NCBI RefSeq assembly: GCF_000150275.1
Contig: NW_002060987.1
Location: forward strand, 11,501-75,500
Length of the DNA: 64,000 nucleotides
Reading direction: 5' to 3'
Source: Trichoplax adhaerens
Taxonomy: Eukaryota > Placozoa > Uniplacotomia > Trichoplacea > Trichoplacidae
Shown here: positions 23,466-38,214 of the stretch, piece by piece
How positions within the stretch are numbered: position 1 is the first letter of the stretch
Layout of the letters: every line of letters starts with the position of its first letter
Notes under the pieces: generated by a model
What the model was told of the DNA's origin: nothing
Databases searched by the model: none
Seen by the model: the letters and a program-made list of their open reading frames with translations, nothing else
Translations under genes and position numbers: made by a program

Positions 23466-26400
23466 TTAGGCTTTAATGATTACCTTTGACGCGGAATTAA
23501 ATTGAAATGTCGTTAACGAAATGCCATTTAGGAAAATATTAGTCACTGTTTTTGACAACCCAAATATAAGGATACGACCTAACGTTGGCAACTGTCGGTA
23601 TTCAAATTTGGTAGTGATTCCGTCTAATTGTGTCTGAAATTCATAGAATTCGGCAAGGTGAGTTTGATTCAAATTACGCAAGTTTACTGCATATTCACGT
23701 GCCTACATTTGAACCTGGCATATAAACTATTCCTTATTATCATATCTAAGCTATGCTTACCCCGTTGGCCTTAAATTCCAGTAAGGAAAAATTACCGTTT
23801 CTATACGTATCTAAATTTCGAAGCAATGAATGACTCAAAGTTAAAATAGCATCTGCAACACCATAATAACTGCTGTGATTTTCTCTATCAATCATTAGGT
23901 TTCAAATAGTAATAAGAACGGCTGCATTAGCATATATTATAAGGGATGCTGCATTGTTGAGCTATCACTATGCAAGCAACCATTAAGTCTTGCTATTGTA
24001 CATAATTGTTAATTTGGCTATTACACTACAGACAATAATTAATTTATATTTTCTATTGGCATAATGATTTACAACTATACGTTCCTACTATTATGTTGGC
24101 AGAGTGAACGTAAGTGGTATAGTAATCATCACAGATCATACACGGTGCATAGAACGCTAAAATACGACACAGATGCATGCGAGTAGTTACAAACCGATAG
24201 ATATGCCGTCATCCCAAAATAAGTTTCCAGTTGCGCTGCTGTTATCGTCAAGTGCCACTATTAGTCCGAACTGATTTAATCGACTATCGGAAAAATCCGT
24301 TATTTAGAAATCTTTAATTAAAGTTTCTTAACGCACATCCTGTACTACGTAGTAACGTACTTAAATTATTATTTCACAACTATCGCTGTTACCGTTCGTT
24401 CATACCTGTATTCAGTGTTGTTTGCCGGCTCCTGGGTGGGCAATATATAGCCTCCTCTCACATGCAATGGTATATAATCGGCAGGAGCAGATAACACTAC
24501 CGTTGTACCTCGCTGGTTTGACAAAATTTCAACACCAGTCCTGTAATCATACCATCGAGCGTTTGGGAAATAAGCATGTACTGTTATGGCTCCCTGAGTG
24601 AGCACCGGTGAAATTAACAATCCTCCTCCCCACATAAATTGTTTATCAGTACTTCTACAATTAATGTCTTTAGGGAATTCCATCATTAATGGCCTCATAA
24701 CTGTGAAACCTTCCGTGTGTGCTATATGAAAGAGCGTATATAGATACGGTAGTAAGGTATATCGAATTTGGAGTACGTTAAGGGAATTTAATGCAATTGC
24801 TCCATTAAAAGCAGCTGGATCTTGATCAATGCTATGGATGCTATTATGATTCCTCGAGAAGGTATAGAATGCTCCCAATTGCATCCATCGATTGCATAAC
24901 TCAACAGAACTATCTCCAGAGAAACCACAAATGTCGGCACCAATATAAGGAATACCAAACATATTAAATTCCAAGCAACCGATTATGGAGTAAGTCATAG
25001 AAGGCCATTCAGATTTATTATCGCCCAGCCAGTGTCCACCATACCGTCCGCTACTAGGAAATGTAGATCGTGATATAACTATACTCCTTAAATTGTTGCC
25101 TAAAGCCATCCGTACTGCAGTCAGAGACGGCAAAATTTCACTATGACCATATAAGCTGTGAACATTATAATGGAGTGATTGATATTGCTTTGCATCCATA
25201 CAGATAGTTTTATCATATAGCACAGCTCCCCATAAACCTCTAGGCTTATATGGAGGATTATTATAGGCGTTATTAGGGCATCCAGCAATAGATCCTTGAA
25301 CAAAATTAGCTGGCTCATTCATATCAATCCATAAGCCATCAAATTTTAGAGATTTGTGAAAAGCGACGACTTGATTTTGCCACCAAATACTTGCGGAAGG
25401 ATTACTAAAGTCAGGGAAGACCGCATTACCGCGTGGCCAAACTTTACCGATCAAATTTTTTCCTGAACTATCATTAACAAATACATTCATCCTAATACCT
25501 TCGAAATAAGGAGGATATGTGTCATTAGTTTGATTATTACTAATTGCAGGATCCAAGATAATAATATAGTGTTGACCATGTGTATGTAACTCTTCCACAT
25601 ATTCAGGTAAACCAGCATAAGCATTTGTGTCGTACGTAAAATCTAAAGCATATCGCATATAGTCAATATCCCCATATAGTACATCTAAGGGTATATTGTA
25701 ATCCTGCATCCTTCGCATTACTTCCTTGACACGAGTAAGGCTACCGTATCCATATTTGCTAAGTTGAAAACCTAGGGACCAATAGGGTGGCATTAATGGC
25801 AATCCAATGGTTTTTGTGTAGTCTTGAGAAACTGCAGAAGGAGATTCACCGACAAATACGAATATATCGATAATACCACCAATTGATCGAAAAGTTAAAG
25901 CAGGGGCACGTGAAAGTATAAATTCCATTGCATTGCTATTGAGGAAAAGAGCTCCATTACTATGGCCCTGACTGTCTTCGATATTGAGGTAGAAGGGATG
26001 AACTCCGTATAAATTAGCATTTTCTATAGGTGGTTGATCTCTTGCAAATAAACCCCATAGTTTCCAATTAAAATCTTGGTGTTTTAATGTACGGTGTTCG
26101 TGTTCGCCTAACCCGTAAAAATCTTGCGATGCTAACCTAGTGCTTATTTCTAAAAACTGATTTTCGTAAACTAACCCACCAATTGAAGTATCAAATATTA
26201 CTTTTCCTGTAGATTTTCGCTTAATGGAAATTGCAAAGGGCATTGCAGTAACTGAAATATTATATAAAGTTGAAGATAAAGCCCTGGGTGACGACGTTTG
26301 ATCTGTATTTGGTAAATCGATCGGAACTTGATAACGTTCCTGGTTGGGATCGTACATTCGAATACGGATTCGCGAACTAGTTTGAGTTTGAATGTCGACA

Positions 26401-29400
26401 ATAAGTTGCTTTACTGCATTTTGGATGATAACTGGATTATTTTTACATCTTGTTAAATAAGCTCTAATGCCAAAATTCGTTGTGACGATAGATGCGTTAT
26501 AAGCTGCATAATTGTGAGGAAAAAAACACCACGGAGCGTTAGCATAATTACCATCATGATTTGGAACCCAACAACAGCCTCTTGCTCTGCATGAATTTTC
26601 ATTTGCACCATGTTGCGGAAAGCAATCAATTCTTTCAGCAGTTTGTACTGCTAAACATGATGATGATGATGATTCATGGCTTCCACATTGATCGCTAGGA
26701 TAAGCTGGTACTTGCTGAGGTGTTTCTTGGGTGTAATTCCAATGAATAATGAATTTTTCGTCAACAGGTATTTGTACTCCACTGATATTTAAGATTTTAA
26801 ACTCACTATCGTATGCATAATTCTCGATAATTGTTTGATTTATAATCAACTCATTTATAGAATAAGCCATGCCGTAGAAAATAATATTCTCTATTACACC
26901 TTGAATACCGTAGCCCTTATGCAATACTGTGGAAAATAATAAGTTTCCTTCAACAGTGTATCGTATTAATGTATAGTTACCAAGTTGATAAGTGCTAGCT
27001 GATTCTCCGTCATCTAGGTAAAGTTGGCCGTCAGCAGTATTATTATCATCAAGGGCAATTAATAGTGTGTAATTATTCATTCGACTGAGTAGAGTATTAT
27101 TGGAAGGTTCTTGCATAGGCAAAATTGAACCTCCTCGTACATGTAGAGGAATGACATCGGCAGGAGCCGATAAAGAAAGACTGGTTCCTGGTTGAATTAC
27201 TTCTTTTCCAGTATAAAAATCATACCATCGGGAGCTTGGAAAATAAGCATTGACCGTTGTTTTGCCTTGCTCGACAACAGGAGTAATCAATAAATTATTT
27301 CCCCAAAGAAATTGCTTATCTACTGTTCTGCATGTTTTATCCTTGGGAAAGACTACAAAAAGAGGACGCATAACCGGCACTCCGGTAGAATGAGATTCAA
27401 ACATTAACGTATACAAGTAGGGAAGTAAACGGTATCGAATAAGAAGAACTTTACGGGCATTAGCTGCAAAAGTTGCACCGAAACTAGCTGGGTCTTGTGG
27501 AATAGCAGAATCGCTGTTATGATTTCTTGCCATTACATAGAAAGAGCCTAGCTGCATCCAACGACCACATAATTCAGCATTGCTGTTACCTGAATAACCG
27601 CAAATATCAGCTCCTACATATGGAATCCCAAATAGGTTAAATTCTAAACAACTTATAATAGATGTCGACATTGCCTCCCAGGACGCGGTATTATCACCTA
27701 ACCAATGACCACTATAACGGCCACTGCCTGGAAAAGTCGATCTTGATAATATTATTCCCCTCTTAAGAGGATTAGCTTTACGAATTCCAGACGATGTTGG
27801 TAACGTTTCGCTATATCCGTAAATATTATGAACGTTATAATGTCTCGAAGTAAATTGGTAAGAATCCAAACATATTGTTCTTTGATATAAATAAGTTTCA
27901 TCGATGCTACCTGCCATTAGATACCGTATAGATTATAGAATTATTAAAAATTAGTGGTATTTAATTTAGCTAAAATTCATCGTCTTACGAGGTTTATAGG
28001 GTGGATTATTATATTGGTTAACTGGACATCCTTGTGTGGAACCATCAATAAAATTTGCCGGTTCATTTTTATTCTATATCGTTAGAACAATAATGTAAAA
28101 GTCATTAGGCCTTACATAAAATCTCTAATTATCGTCTTAGATACTGCAAAACTTGAACTGTATTTCTTACAATCCAGATTCCATCAAATTTAATAACTTG
28201 ATGAAACTGCTGAATTTTGTTTATCCACCATTCTTGTGTAGCAGGATTCATAAAATCTAAAAATACTGAATCTCCTATAGCGAGGGCCTTTTCAGACATT
28301 AGCATGCAGGTAAGAATGGAATAGTCACTGGCGAATTCTACTTCATTTTTGAAAATATTTATATGGCGTATTATAACAATCTCTTACCTTGCCAATTAAT
28401 GGTTTATTACTGCTGCTAGAATTAATAAATAAATTTTGTGCTAGCCCTTCGTTGTATATAGTATAATTAGATATCGACTGATTATTGCTTATGGCTGGAT
28501 CCTAAATAAAACAAAATTATATAAAGACAAATCTATGGTAAGCTTTTATCGAAAATTTATGGTATAGGTAAACGAAATTTTAATTTTGTATTAAAAATAA
28601 CTGTTTTGGACAATTTTATTCTAGTCGAACTACAAGCTCCTACCAAGGTAATCAAATAATGTATTCCCATTTCATGTAGCTTGTTAACGTAATTGGGCAA
28701 GCCTGCATACGTATTTTCATTATAGGTAAAATCCAAATTTGCTCGCATATAGTCAATATCACTTAAGATTACGTCCTATATTATATTTGGTAAAATAATA
28801 ATGTAATTATTTTATCTCATTTCTGTATTGTTTATATTTCAGGCTACATACCACTGGAATATTGAAATTGCGATTGTTTTCTAATACATCTTTAATTTGC
28901 TGCAAGTTCTTATATCCATATCGACTTAATTGAAAACCAAGAGACCAATAAGGAGGTAGAAGTGGCAATCCAATTGTCTGTTGGGAAAATGAGTAAGACT
29001 GCTAAGCGTGACAGTACGGCTGAATTTGGCACAATAATGTTGCATACGAATTGAACGTTTACAGCCAAGAGTCAGAAGAAAGAGCCATTCTATTAACATT
29101 ACGGACTTTCTTTGAATAATACTTAAAGTATCTGCATGAACTGAAACTACTAATCATCTCTAGTACGCGATCCTCAATTAATGCTAATGTGTGCGTTCAA
29201 ATAGTGCCAATGAATGTAAATTCGGATTATGCGACAGTAATACCTGTATGTAATCGCTAATAACATCCAGAGGGTTATTGCCGACGTAAATAAACAAATC
29301 AATGATACCTCCAGTGATGTAATATGTTATAGCTGGTGCTGGAGTAATTTCCACTTCTGTTGATTAAATTGATAACATAGAACGAGTCGATTAAGTGTAA

Positions 29401-32400
29401 ATGCAAATAAATCATTCACTGTACTGTATCTAAACTAGCGTATTTCAGTCATTTACAAAAAAAATTCTATAGTAACGTAGTTATTTAGTTATTGTAAAGC
29501 TATAATGACCCAAAGCATTGCTATTTAAGAGGAAAATGCCATTGGAATTGCCGTCGTCATCTTCAATGTTGAGATAAAATGGATGTACTCCGTATAAATT
29601 TTTATCAGCCTAATTATACAAAATACAAAATTTAATTTAGTCATCGTGAATATATAGCGGCTTTTGTGCTAATGTCACAAAGTTAAGCAAATAGCAGTGA
29701 TTAAGGAATTAATTCAGTACCTGAGGTTGGTTATTAGCCGAGAACATCCCCCATCGTTTCCAGTTAAAATTTTGATGTTTTAACTGTTGATGCTGATGCT
29801 CTCCGAAACCGTATAAATCCGTAGATTGTATCTTTGTAGCAAATTGAATATACTGGTCCTCAAATACCAGGTTGGCCAGGCTGGTATCAAATCTAATAAA
29901 GTAAACTAGTTAACCAGACTTCCTCTAGTCCCAATAACTATTTTTACATAAATCAATTGTGTAAAGAACGCAGCAGAGTACTTGTAAACAGTGCTATCAT
30001 ATGAGATGATGACTTTTATTACATCTCAGTGACACTGTAATAATTCTTAATATCCGTTTTAAGCGCGAATTTTACAGTTGATGAGAATGGGCAGTCATGA
30101 AAATCAAAGGCTATATCTTCAATAAAGTATCATAGCAACCTTTAATTACTCAATTGCAAATGCTTACAGTATTAGAAGATATGAGAGCAATAACTTTTAA
30201 GACTTACACAACAGCATTGGTCGATTTTCTAGTAACAGAAATAGAAAATGGGAATTCTTGAACTTCAACTGAATATGCCGGTTCTAAAGGAGCTTGTGTT
30301 TTGTTCCGATTTAATCCTGGTAAATCAAGTGGAACCGTATATCTGGCACTGTTTGCATCGAATATCTGATAACGAAGATAGTAATAAATTGCTTATCACC
30401 CATACCGTACTATGCATTTTCTGGTAACTTAAGACCAATATAAGTATGGATACAAAGATAGCGTAGTAATGTGATATGTTAGTTATTAGTATAGGGGAAA
30501 CTTACCTTTATTCTTAACCTCGAATTTGTTTGATAGTCGATATCAAGAATTAGATAATGAATTGCAATACTGTACATTGTTGATGCCTGATTACATCGGG
30601 TAAGGTAAGCTTTGATGCCATAGTTTGTTTTTTCCGCTGCAGCACGATAATGCGAATAATTTGCGGGATAAAAGCACCACGGTGCTCCTTTTACCTGAAC
30701 AGGAGACCAGCAACATCCATTTTCTTCACAAATTTGTTGATTTATGCTGCTGGAAGTACAATCTATGCGCTTGTTTACTTCAACATTTGCGCAAGCTTGG
30801 CTTCGTTGCCATGAAGATGTGCAATTATTTGTGGGGAAATGTGTAGGAATGGAAGAAGCGGTTGGGGCTAATATTTGTGTAGATGATAAGTCATTATCGA
30901 CTAAAGTTGAAGACGAGATAATTTCCGAAATTGTGGTCGAATGTAAGCCGATATTTGAAGGCGAATTCAAAACAAATGTAGCCGTTGGACTTAAATTTTG
31001 CGTCAAGAATAGATTCGAATCTGATGAGACAGAAGGTAAGATAACTTCCGGGGTATGATGAGGCGAAACAGGAGAAGACTCCACTGTTAGTATTTCGGAA
31101 GAGCGTGATTCAATTTCTGTTAGATGGGAAGAAAAAGAGGCACTTTCCGCAATTGTGGGAGGGATCAAGCTACTAACTAAAGGTGAATTCCAAACCGAAG
31201 ATCCGGATGAATTCAGAATTTGAGTAGAGGACAAGTCCGCATCCGTCAAGGTTGAAAAGGAGTTAACCTCCAATAGCACAGAAGAGTACAAACTACGGCT
31301 TAAAGGAAGGTTCAACATCGACGATGTTGTAAATGGATTCTGGCTTATCAATGAATCAGTATCACTTAATGCAAAAGAAGCCGTTTCTGAAGTAAGACTG
31401 GATGAAAGGCTGGAACCAGCTAAAGCCGATATTAGAGATGAGGGCAAATAAGTATTTACCAAAACTGAAGAAGAGATTGCTTCTGATATTATAGATGATG
31501 TCGGAGTAAAATTTCGTGTTGAGAGTGAGTCAGTATCAGCTAAAATAGAAGAGAAGAAAATTTCTGAAGTAGAACTGGATGAAAAAGAGTAATCAGGTAG
31601 AGTTGGAGAGTATAAGTTAGTACTTGATAAGACTGAAGAAGAATAGATTTCCGAAGTAGAAAGAGATGAAAATATTGGTACTTGTGTAGACGATAAATTA
31701 TTATCTATAGAAATAGAAGAGGATATTATTTCTAAAATTTTCGAAGAAAAGCTACTGCGTAATGGTAACTCAGAAGATCCAGACGGCGTAAATTGTTGGA
31801 TGGAGGATAAATCGGTATCTACTTTTGCTAGAGACGAAATAGTTTCTGAAGTAGTATAAGATGGAATCGATGAAATAATTGGAGGTATTTGTGTTAGTTT
31901 AGAAGACAGATTAGAGTCTACAAGAATAGTTGAAGAGAAACCTACTGTAGAATCTAAGCTTACACTCATGTATGAATTCCAGGTTGAAACAGTAGATAAG
32001 ATCAATGCCGGTGTAGAGGAAAAATCAGTATCTTTGGAAATCGAGGAAGTGATAATTTCTGAATTTTTTGATGAAAATAAATTGTTAATTGAAGGCAATT
32101 TCCAAGAAGAATATGTCGGAAGCAATTCTGTCGAAGATAAACCGTTAGTCTCGACGTCGGAGTTAGAAACAAGTTTTGATATTGCCAGTGAGCTTAAATT
32201 GTAATTGTTAGTCGTTACTAAACTTAAAGACGCAGCTTTGGTTAATATATTTGAGGTGATCATATCAAATCCTGCGATGTTAGTATGAGATGTAAAAGTT
32301 TGATCTTGAATAATTGAAGATAGGGTAGATAACGATTTGCCAGTTAAAGGTGCAATATTACTAGACATTTGATTTACTGTTGGAACAGATCCTTCGCTGA

Positions 32401-34554
32401 TAACTAGCACCGACGTAGATTGTATACTGTTGATCAATGACGTTGGTTGTATTGAAGGAAAACTGCTGATAGGCTCGAAATTCGGATGCGATGAAGTACT
32501 AAAGGACAACCGGTAAAAGCTAGAAAATTTTGACTGTTGAGGAGTCAAAGGTATAAAAGTTGAAGAATGAGCGGCGGTGGTGCCAATATTCTCTTCTTTG
32601 CTAATGATAGAGGACATTAAATCTGTTCTTGATAACTCTTGAAAATACAAGCTAATAGAAGATAAAGTAGAACCCGATGGCTCCTTGCTAGTGAAGGAAG
32701 TTATTGAATCGAAACTAGTCAAGCCTTGATTTTTGGTCAAAATCAGAGTTGTAGGAGAAACTGAATGTTGTCTAGAGGCTATAGTATGATAGCTATAGTA
32801 CTCTGGCATTGATTGAAAATTTGTATTAATTCGAGATAAGGTATTGGAGCCCACATTTTGTGAAACAGTCTGCGATAATAATGAATTTGAAGGTATCTGA
32901 TCGCTCTTGTAGCATGGCATATTGCTATTCATTGCATTAATTGTATTGCAAGATTGGACTTCGGTCGATAGAATCGATGATCCTGCTATGGTTGAACTTT
33001 GATGAATTGAAGTCGTGTAGGATGCAGTTTGCTTTATTTCTTCATTTGAATAACTTTGCAGAGAAAATTTCGATGGTACTATAGTTAAGCTGGTAGCGAC
33101 CACAGAAGGCCTTTCTGTTCCATAATTAAAACTTGAATATGTGACCGAATTTTGCTGCAGCGTTTTGGAAATTTGATCGCTTGTTACAATAGAAGCTGAC
33201 ATGCTTGGGTTGTCTAGAGAATTTTGCTGCTTAGTTTCTGAAATGGTAACTTGTTTGGATGAAATATCGCTAGTATCAGGTGCTGCTCCTAGAGATGTGG
33301 ATATTTTTGTTATTTGTGACCTTAAACTTAGTACATCTGTTGACGATATTTCATACTGGTTGTCGTTCATAGAAGCAGACCTAGTTGCAGTTGAGATTGA
33401 ATTGATCGCACCTCCAGACATCGACGACGGGAACGCTACAGTGCTTAAATCTTCCTAGATTGATACAATTATATAGATAGTGCTTAGTTCTTTTGCGATT
33501 GGGTTCTAGGTTCAATCGTTAAATAGCTATATTCCTAAAAGTTAGAATGTCTGTTAGCTTCTATCAAATAACTGACTTTAAAAATTTATAGTTATAGAAA
33601 AAGTGTGCTAGTTGTTGATTTAATTTCAGACTGGATATCGGTTATGGTCGATGAAGCCATTCAAAAAAATTGTTGTTATATATCTAAAAAATTCTAATCT
33701 GATTTTTTAGTAATCATAGCTAAATACCGTATATACAATAGCAATAAATAATTTAGTCTTGTACCTAATAAACAGTAGTGATGTTTCAAGCTTTAAAGAA
33801 GAATTATTTATGAGCGTCTAAAATATCGTCCATTGTCACAATGTGCTATCTAGAATAGTGTTAAGCAGGATACAGAATTGGCTCTTAATTTGATTAAATT
33901 GTTAATCTTGAGGGTAATTGTTGTGCATATGATTTCTTGCTTAGATATCATTAGCATACCCGAAGCTCGTATGTGCATATCATAATAATTGGTTATGCCA
34001 CTATTCTGGCATATATACTTAAGTTCTATTTTCGTTATAGCAATTAAATCATACATTATCGTAAACTTTTATAGCTTCTTGCTAGTACTTTTATTGGGTA
34101 GGAGATTAAGAAAAATCGAATAACATATGATAGTACTGTAATTATTTTAATAATTAATGGATATGAATGTATTAAATACTATCATTCTGATACAATATAG
34201 ACCGTTAAAATGATATGACAGTAATCTTCACTATGGCTTGCTGAATTTATATCTGATAAATACTTACTAAAATGTATAAAGGCTACTTCTTATTATATAT
34301 AAATCTTACAGTCGAAAAATACCAACCTGTTTCAATGTTGTTTTAAGTGACTGGTAAGAAGAGGGTACTGTTAAAAAAGCTGAGTCCGTAGGGGATGTAG
34401 TATCCACAGGCAATTGCGTTCCTGTTAGAGCTTGAAATTCCAACAAGTTTGGTACCGAGACGTAAGCAATCGGTACCACAAAGATGGTAGTAATGGTAGC
34501 TACAAATGCTACGCCGATGAGTAGTTTCATAGAATTATTCATAAACAACTTCAT
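23466..34554 (-). CDS. Membrane-anchored double GH31 alpha-glucosidase with mucin-like stalk, 15 exons, 2,725 aa
   Basis: Sucrase-isomaltase/maltase-glucoamylase-type ectoenzyme that would cleave glucose from alpha-glucans at the cell surface. Exons in coding order: 34327-34554, 30506-33454, 30208-30365, 29721-29892, 29510-29609, 29244-29356, 28852-28977, 28644-28775, 28388-28501, 28171-28287, 27989-28073, 24406-27910, 24195-24283, 23761-23882, 23466-23633. A type II signal anchor (about residues 9-34) is followed by a Ser/Thr-rich stalk (about 60-965), trefoil domain 1 (about 975-1010, RIDC...GCCW...APWCFYP), GH31 module 1, trefoil 2 (about 1855-1895) and GH31 module 2. Module 2 keeps WIDMNEP (Asp about 2294) and [18 protein letters not shown]. 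Module 1 keeps the acid/base region but reads WINKNEP (Asn 1404) instead of the nucleophile Asp. Human relatives are about 1,830-1,860 residues; the excess is mainly the stalk. Confidence 0.95.
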
Positions 34555-37500
34555 TTTTATTCTGCTGCTGGTGTAGAAGTGATATTAATAATGATTATAG
34601 AAGACTTTAGGAATACATCAAAGTTTGCAAAGTGATTACAAGGGCCTTCAAATTTCGCCTCTAATCTTTAATCATGTTGATGGTATGTTGATCTAGGAAC
34701 GATTATGATGATGGAAATTCGTATCTCGAAATATTAGTAACGAATGTTACGGATAAGGCACGTTTGCTTCTATTGTTTATGGCATAGACTTTATATACGG
34801 ATAATCCAAGCAAGTACACTCTTAATTATTTACTTAGTATGTTTACATTTGAGCTTACGTGCTACATTAAAAATAATGGTGGGTAGGGTTAAAAATCAAT
34901 TACGGTAAGGAAAGAATAATAATTAAGTTTTGATCCTTTACTACCATAATTTGTATGGCTCAATCAGATCTATGTTACGAAGTCACATATTGTCCGGGTA
35001 GTGACTAGGAAGCGTATACAGTAAGATAATCTAGATGTGAATGTTCTTTCGATGCATTGCTTAATGCAAAATATGTTCCCATTCATTTGAACGAGTAATT
35101 TACTAGTAATTTATAAACGCTCAATCTTTCATTCTCTTACAATTCTTGGTAACACTTCCAAGTCTTCCATAATGGAATACATTTATAATATGAAAAATCA
35201 TTATAGAAAGTAGATGGCATATTACTAAACCTTGGCAATGTCTTAGTTGTTAGCACTTGAAAGTTCTTACTATAGATACCTTCAGATCTTTCTTATTTAA
35301 GAAATGCTATCATTATGATAGTATATAGAAATTAGTTTGTGTTATGCAATATAATATCTAGGCAATTTTGCTCATTATTCTATATCTGATCACTGCTATT
35401 TATTAGCTAGCCACAATAGGTAAGCTTCTAAGAAAGTATTGATTTTTCATGGTTTGTTTGTAGATAGATGATATTTTACAATTTGTCTAAATTTTAGATA
35501 TTTTGCAAGTATTTATTGTAAATACTGGAGAAATTCTTGAAGTTTGAGATAGTTATTGAGCTCCTAGGGTATGGAATTGGAACTGATTGCATTAAAGAAG
35601 GCTAAGTATGAAATACTGGAAATTTTATCTGTTTTCTTAAACGATGCCAGTCGTTGTTTATTAGTTACTTATTATACCGTGAATATACATTTTTCCATAG
35701 GGCAATTTAATTGCTTGGCGTTAGGGTTTGTGTATGCGGTAAAAATTCAGATTGGAATGTTATAATGATGAATCTATTGCTGTAATAAATAAAGCATATC
35801 CTCTACATGGGAATATTAAATTAGTTCGTTAATTACTTTAATTATCTGATTCTAAAAATGTAATTACGATGGTCATTTAAGTTAACTATAAAAGAATGTT
35901 ATAAGTATAGTAACTATTGCGTAATAAAATTAATTTCAAATTTACTTTCTTTCAGAATCTGATTAATTTTACTATGGTATGAGTCAACCTTCTAACACTA
36001 TGGTATTTTAATTGAAATCTCTATCATAATTTGTTATGCATACTATATGGAAGTATCTTTAGTATAAAATCTAGGTACACTACAAATACCAAATGTAGTA
36101 TGCGTGTCTCTGGAAAATTCTGAGGCTATTCTTAAAATACCAAGATATCTTTAAATTTGTTATTTCTTTATTATATTCACTTAATATGACTCGTACCTGT
36201 ATATATTACAATGCATCTCATTTTATTTTCATTAACTACGGAATGTATTACGAAATTCACTGAAAGTAAGTTAAGAATTTCTGTTATTAAATAATTCTAA
36301 TGTTAATGTGCATACTGTACAGTATATAGAATTAGAATTATTTACGTATGAGTAATTGTAAAGCGCAGGAAGTGACTATCTTAAACAATAGAAAATATTC
36401 AAAGGTATGCTAGTTGTTTAGCGGATATTTTATTGTAAACGATTTTTTTATATGTAAAGTAAAACTGTGGAATGCTTGTTATAGAGATGAAATATCTATA
36501 GCTAGTTGAGTAGTAGATGTTGGACACACTCATATTAACTAATAATTATGAATAAACATTATATGAGTATCGTTAAAGTTTTCTAAATTACATGGCACAG
36601 ACTTATAAGTTTAGAGGAATTGAAAAAGCCTGAATTTAAATTGAGCGAAGTGCGAAGAAAATTTGTATACTCATATTTGGTAATATGGGCATGATATACG
36701 GTAATTAGATTTAACATATATTACAAAATGATTTGTGTTCGATTTTATATAAAATTGTCTGAAGCTATCATAAATGGCATGTTTGTCTTCGTTATCTTTC
36801 TAGGGGCTACGTTGTCTATTTCTATGAATATTATATTGTACTTCAATTTACCGCTTATTAAATTATATGCAATAAAGCATTGACTACCATGTACATCTTT
36901 ATACTTTTGAGCTAATTTCTTAGGCAGTTAATGACGAACTAGCCCATGGAATGTCAAAACATTACAGAAAGTTGTCTCCAAATAGACTTTTAGTTATACG
37001 ATTAGTCGCTAGTTGACTTATAAACCATGAATTCATCATATCTTGGATCTACTAATAATGCAAGGGAATATTATTAAAAGAATTTAGCCTCGTCTGTTTA
37101 TTGTGCGAAAGTGAATATAGATATAGGAATAATGGAAAAGCTCTCATTGGAAGTTAATTCGCGCTAAATTTGAATCTTTTAATAATTATTGGCATTGTAG
37201 ATGAAGTAGATCATATAGCGTGAAATTGAGTGTTGGATCAGTAACTGGTCATTCCGATCGTTTTATCATAACTAATTAAAAGAGTTGTCGTAGTTGCATA
37301 ATTATAGCTTGAGTACTTTTTTACAAGTAGGATTAGACATCTAATAATAAGGTGACAAATGATGTTTGATTATAGTGCAAATTTTCAGTCTTAAGCGTAC
37401 AGTATATCGTAGCTTTGCAGATTTAATTTCTCTGACAAAGAAATTACAATACTTTAATTCAGGCATCACTTGGCATCAAGCTGGAATAGAATTGCATTGA

Positions 37501-38214
37501 TAGACGTAATACACATTAGTGTAAAATATAACTAACTTACTGACATGATTAAGGTGATCACTCTATTTATGTCAGTAGCCTTGGTTGTTCAATGCAATTC
37601 GAGAGTTTGGAACCATAAAATTCTGCATTGTTTATTAAGATAATTTTAACCATTTACGTACAAAGTAACGCTTACAATAATTATTTTTTGCATGTTATTT
37701 ACTACGGGTGTAAAATTTCAATGAAATTAATAAGCAATATACATTATCGGGGCTTTTACAATAGCATCTTGCGTAGTTACAATATCTTCTGAAAATATCA
37801 GAATAGTCAATTTAGTGGTAAAACTACAAAAGCTTACACTAGCGAGAAATTGATTCGTTATACTCGTGTATGTCAGCTAGAACCCAGTTTATTAATTGCA
37901 GTATTCAGTAATGCATAAAGCTAGAGCATATTTTTAATATAGCATTAAGTTTAGCTATGATTTTACGTCTTATTAATTAATTTTTAGATCAGCAGCTAGG
38001 ACAGTTTCACCCATTGATATTGCTTAGTAGCCTGTATCTAACTGATGACTTGGTACGCATTGAATATAGCACAGCGCCATATCGCAGAAAGCAGCTTATT
38101 CTTATGTTTAGAATAGGACAATCTCCACCGTGGAATGAAATTGATAGAACTTATGGCACAATTAAATTATCATGTTAAATAGTATTTACGAATTTCTTTA
38201 CAATGCCGCCATTT
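34555..38214. other. Long gene-poor region
   Basis: About 3.7 kb between the 5' end of the glucosidase gene and the stop codon of RCAN. AT-rich, with a few short GTACAGTA words (for example near 36310). The longest frame, at 35571-35765, does not resemble any family I know. I see no RNA gene or repeat array. The left end should hold the glucosidase promoter and the right end the RCAN 3' untranslated region. Confidence 0.5.

Noticed and set aside
30744-32204. Plus-strand frames of 73-104 codons opposite the glucosidase stalk
   Set aside because: They are the reverse complement of a repetitive Ser/Thr coding exon; their Glu/Val-rich sequence is what that strand predicts.
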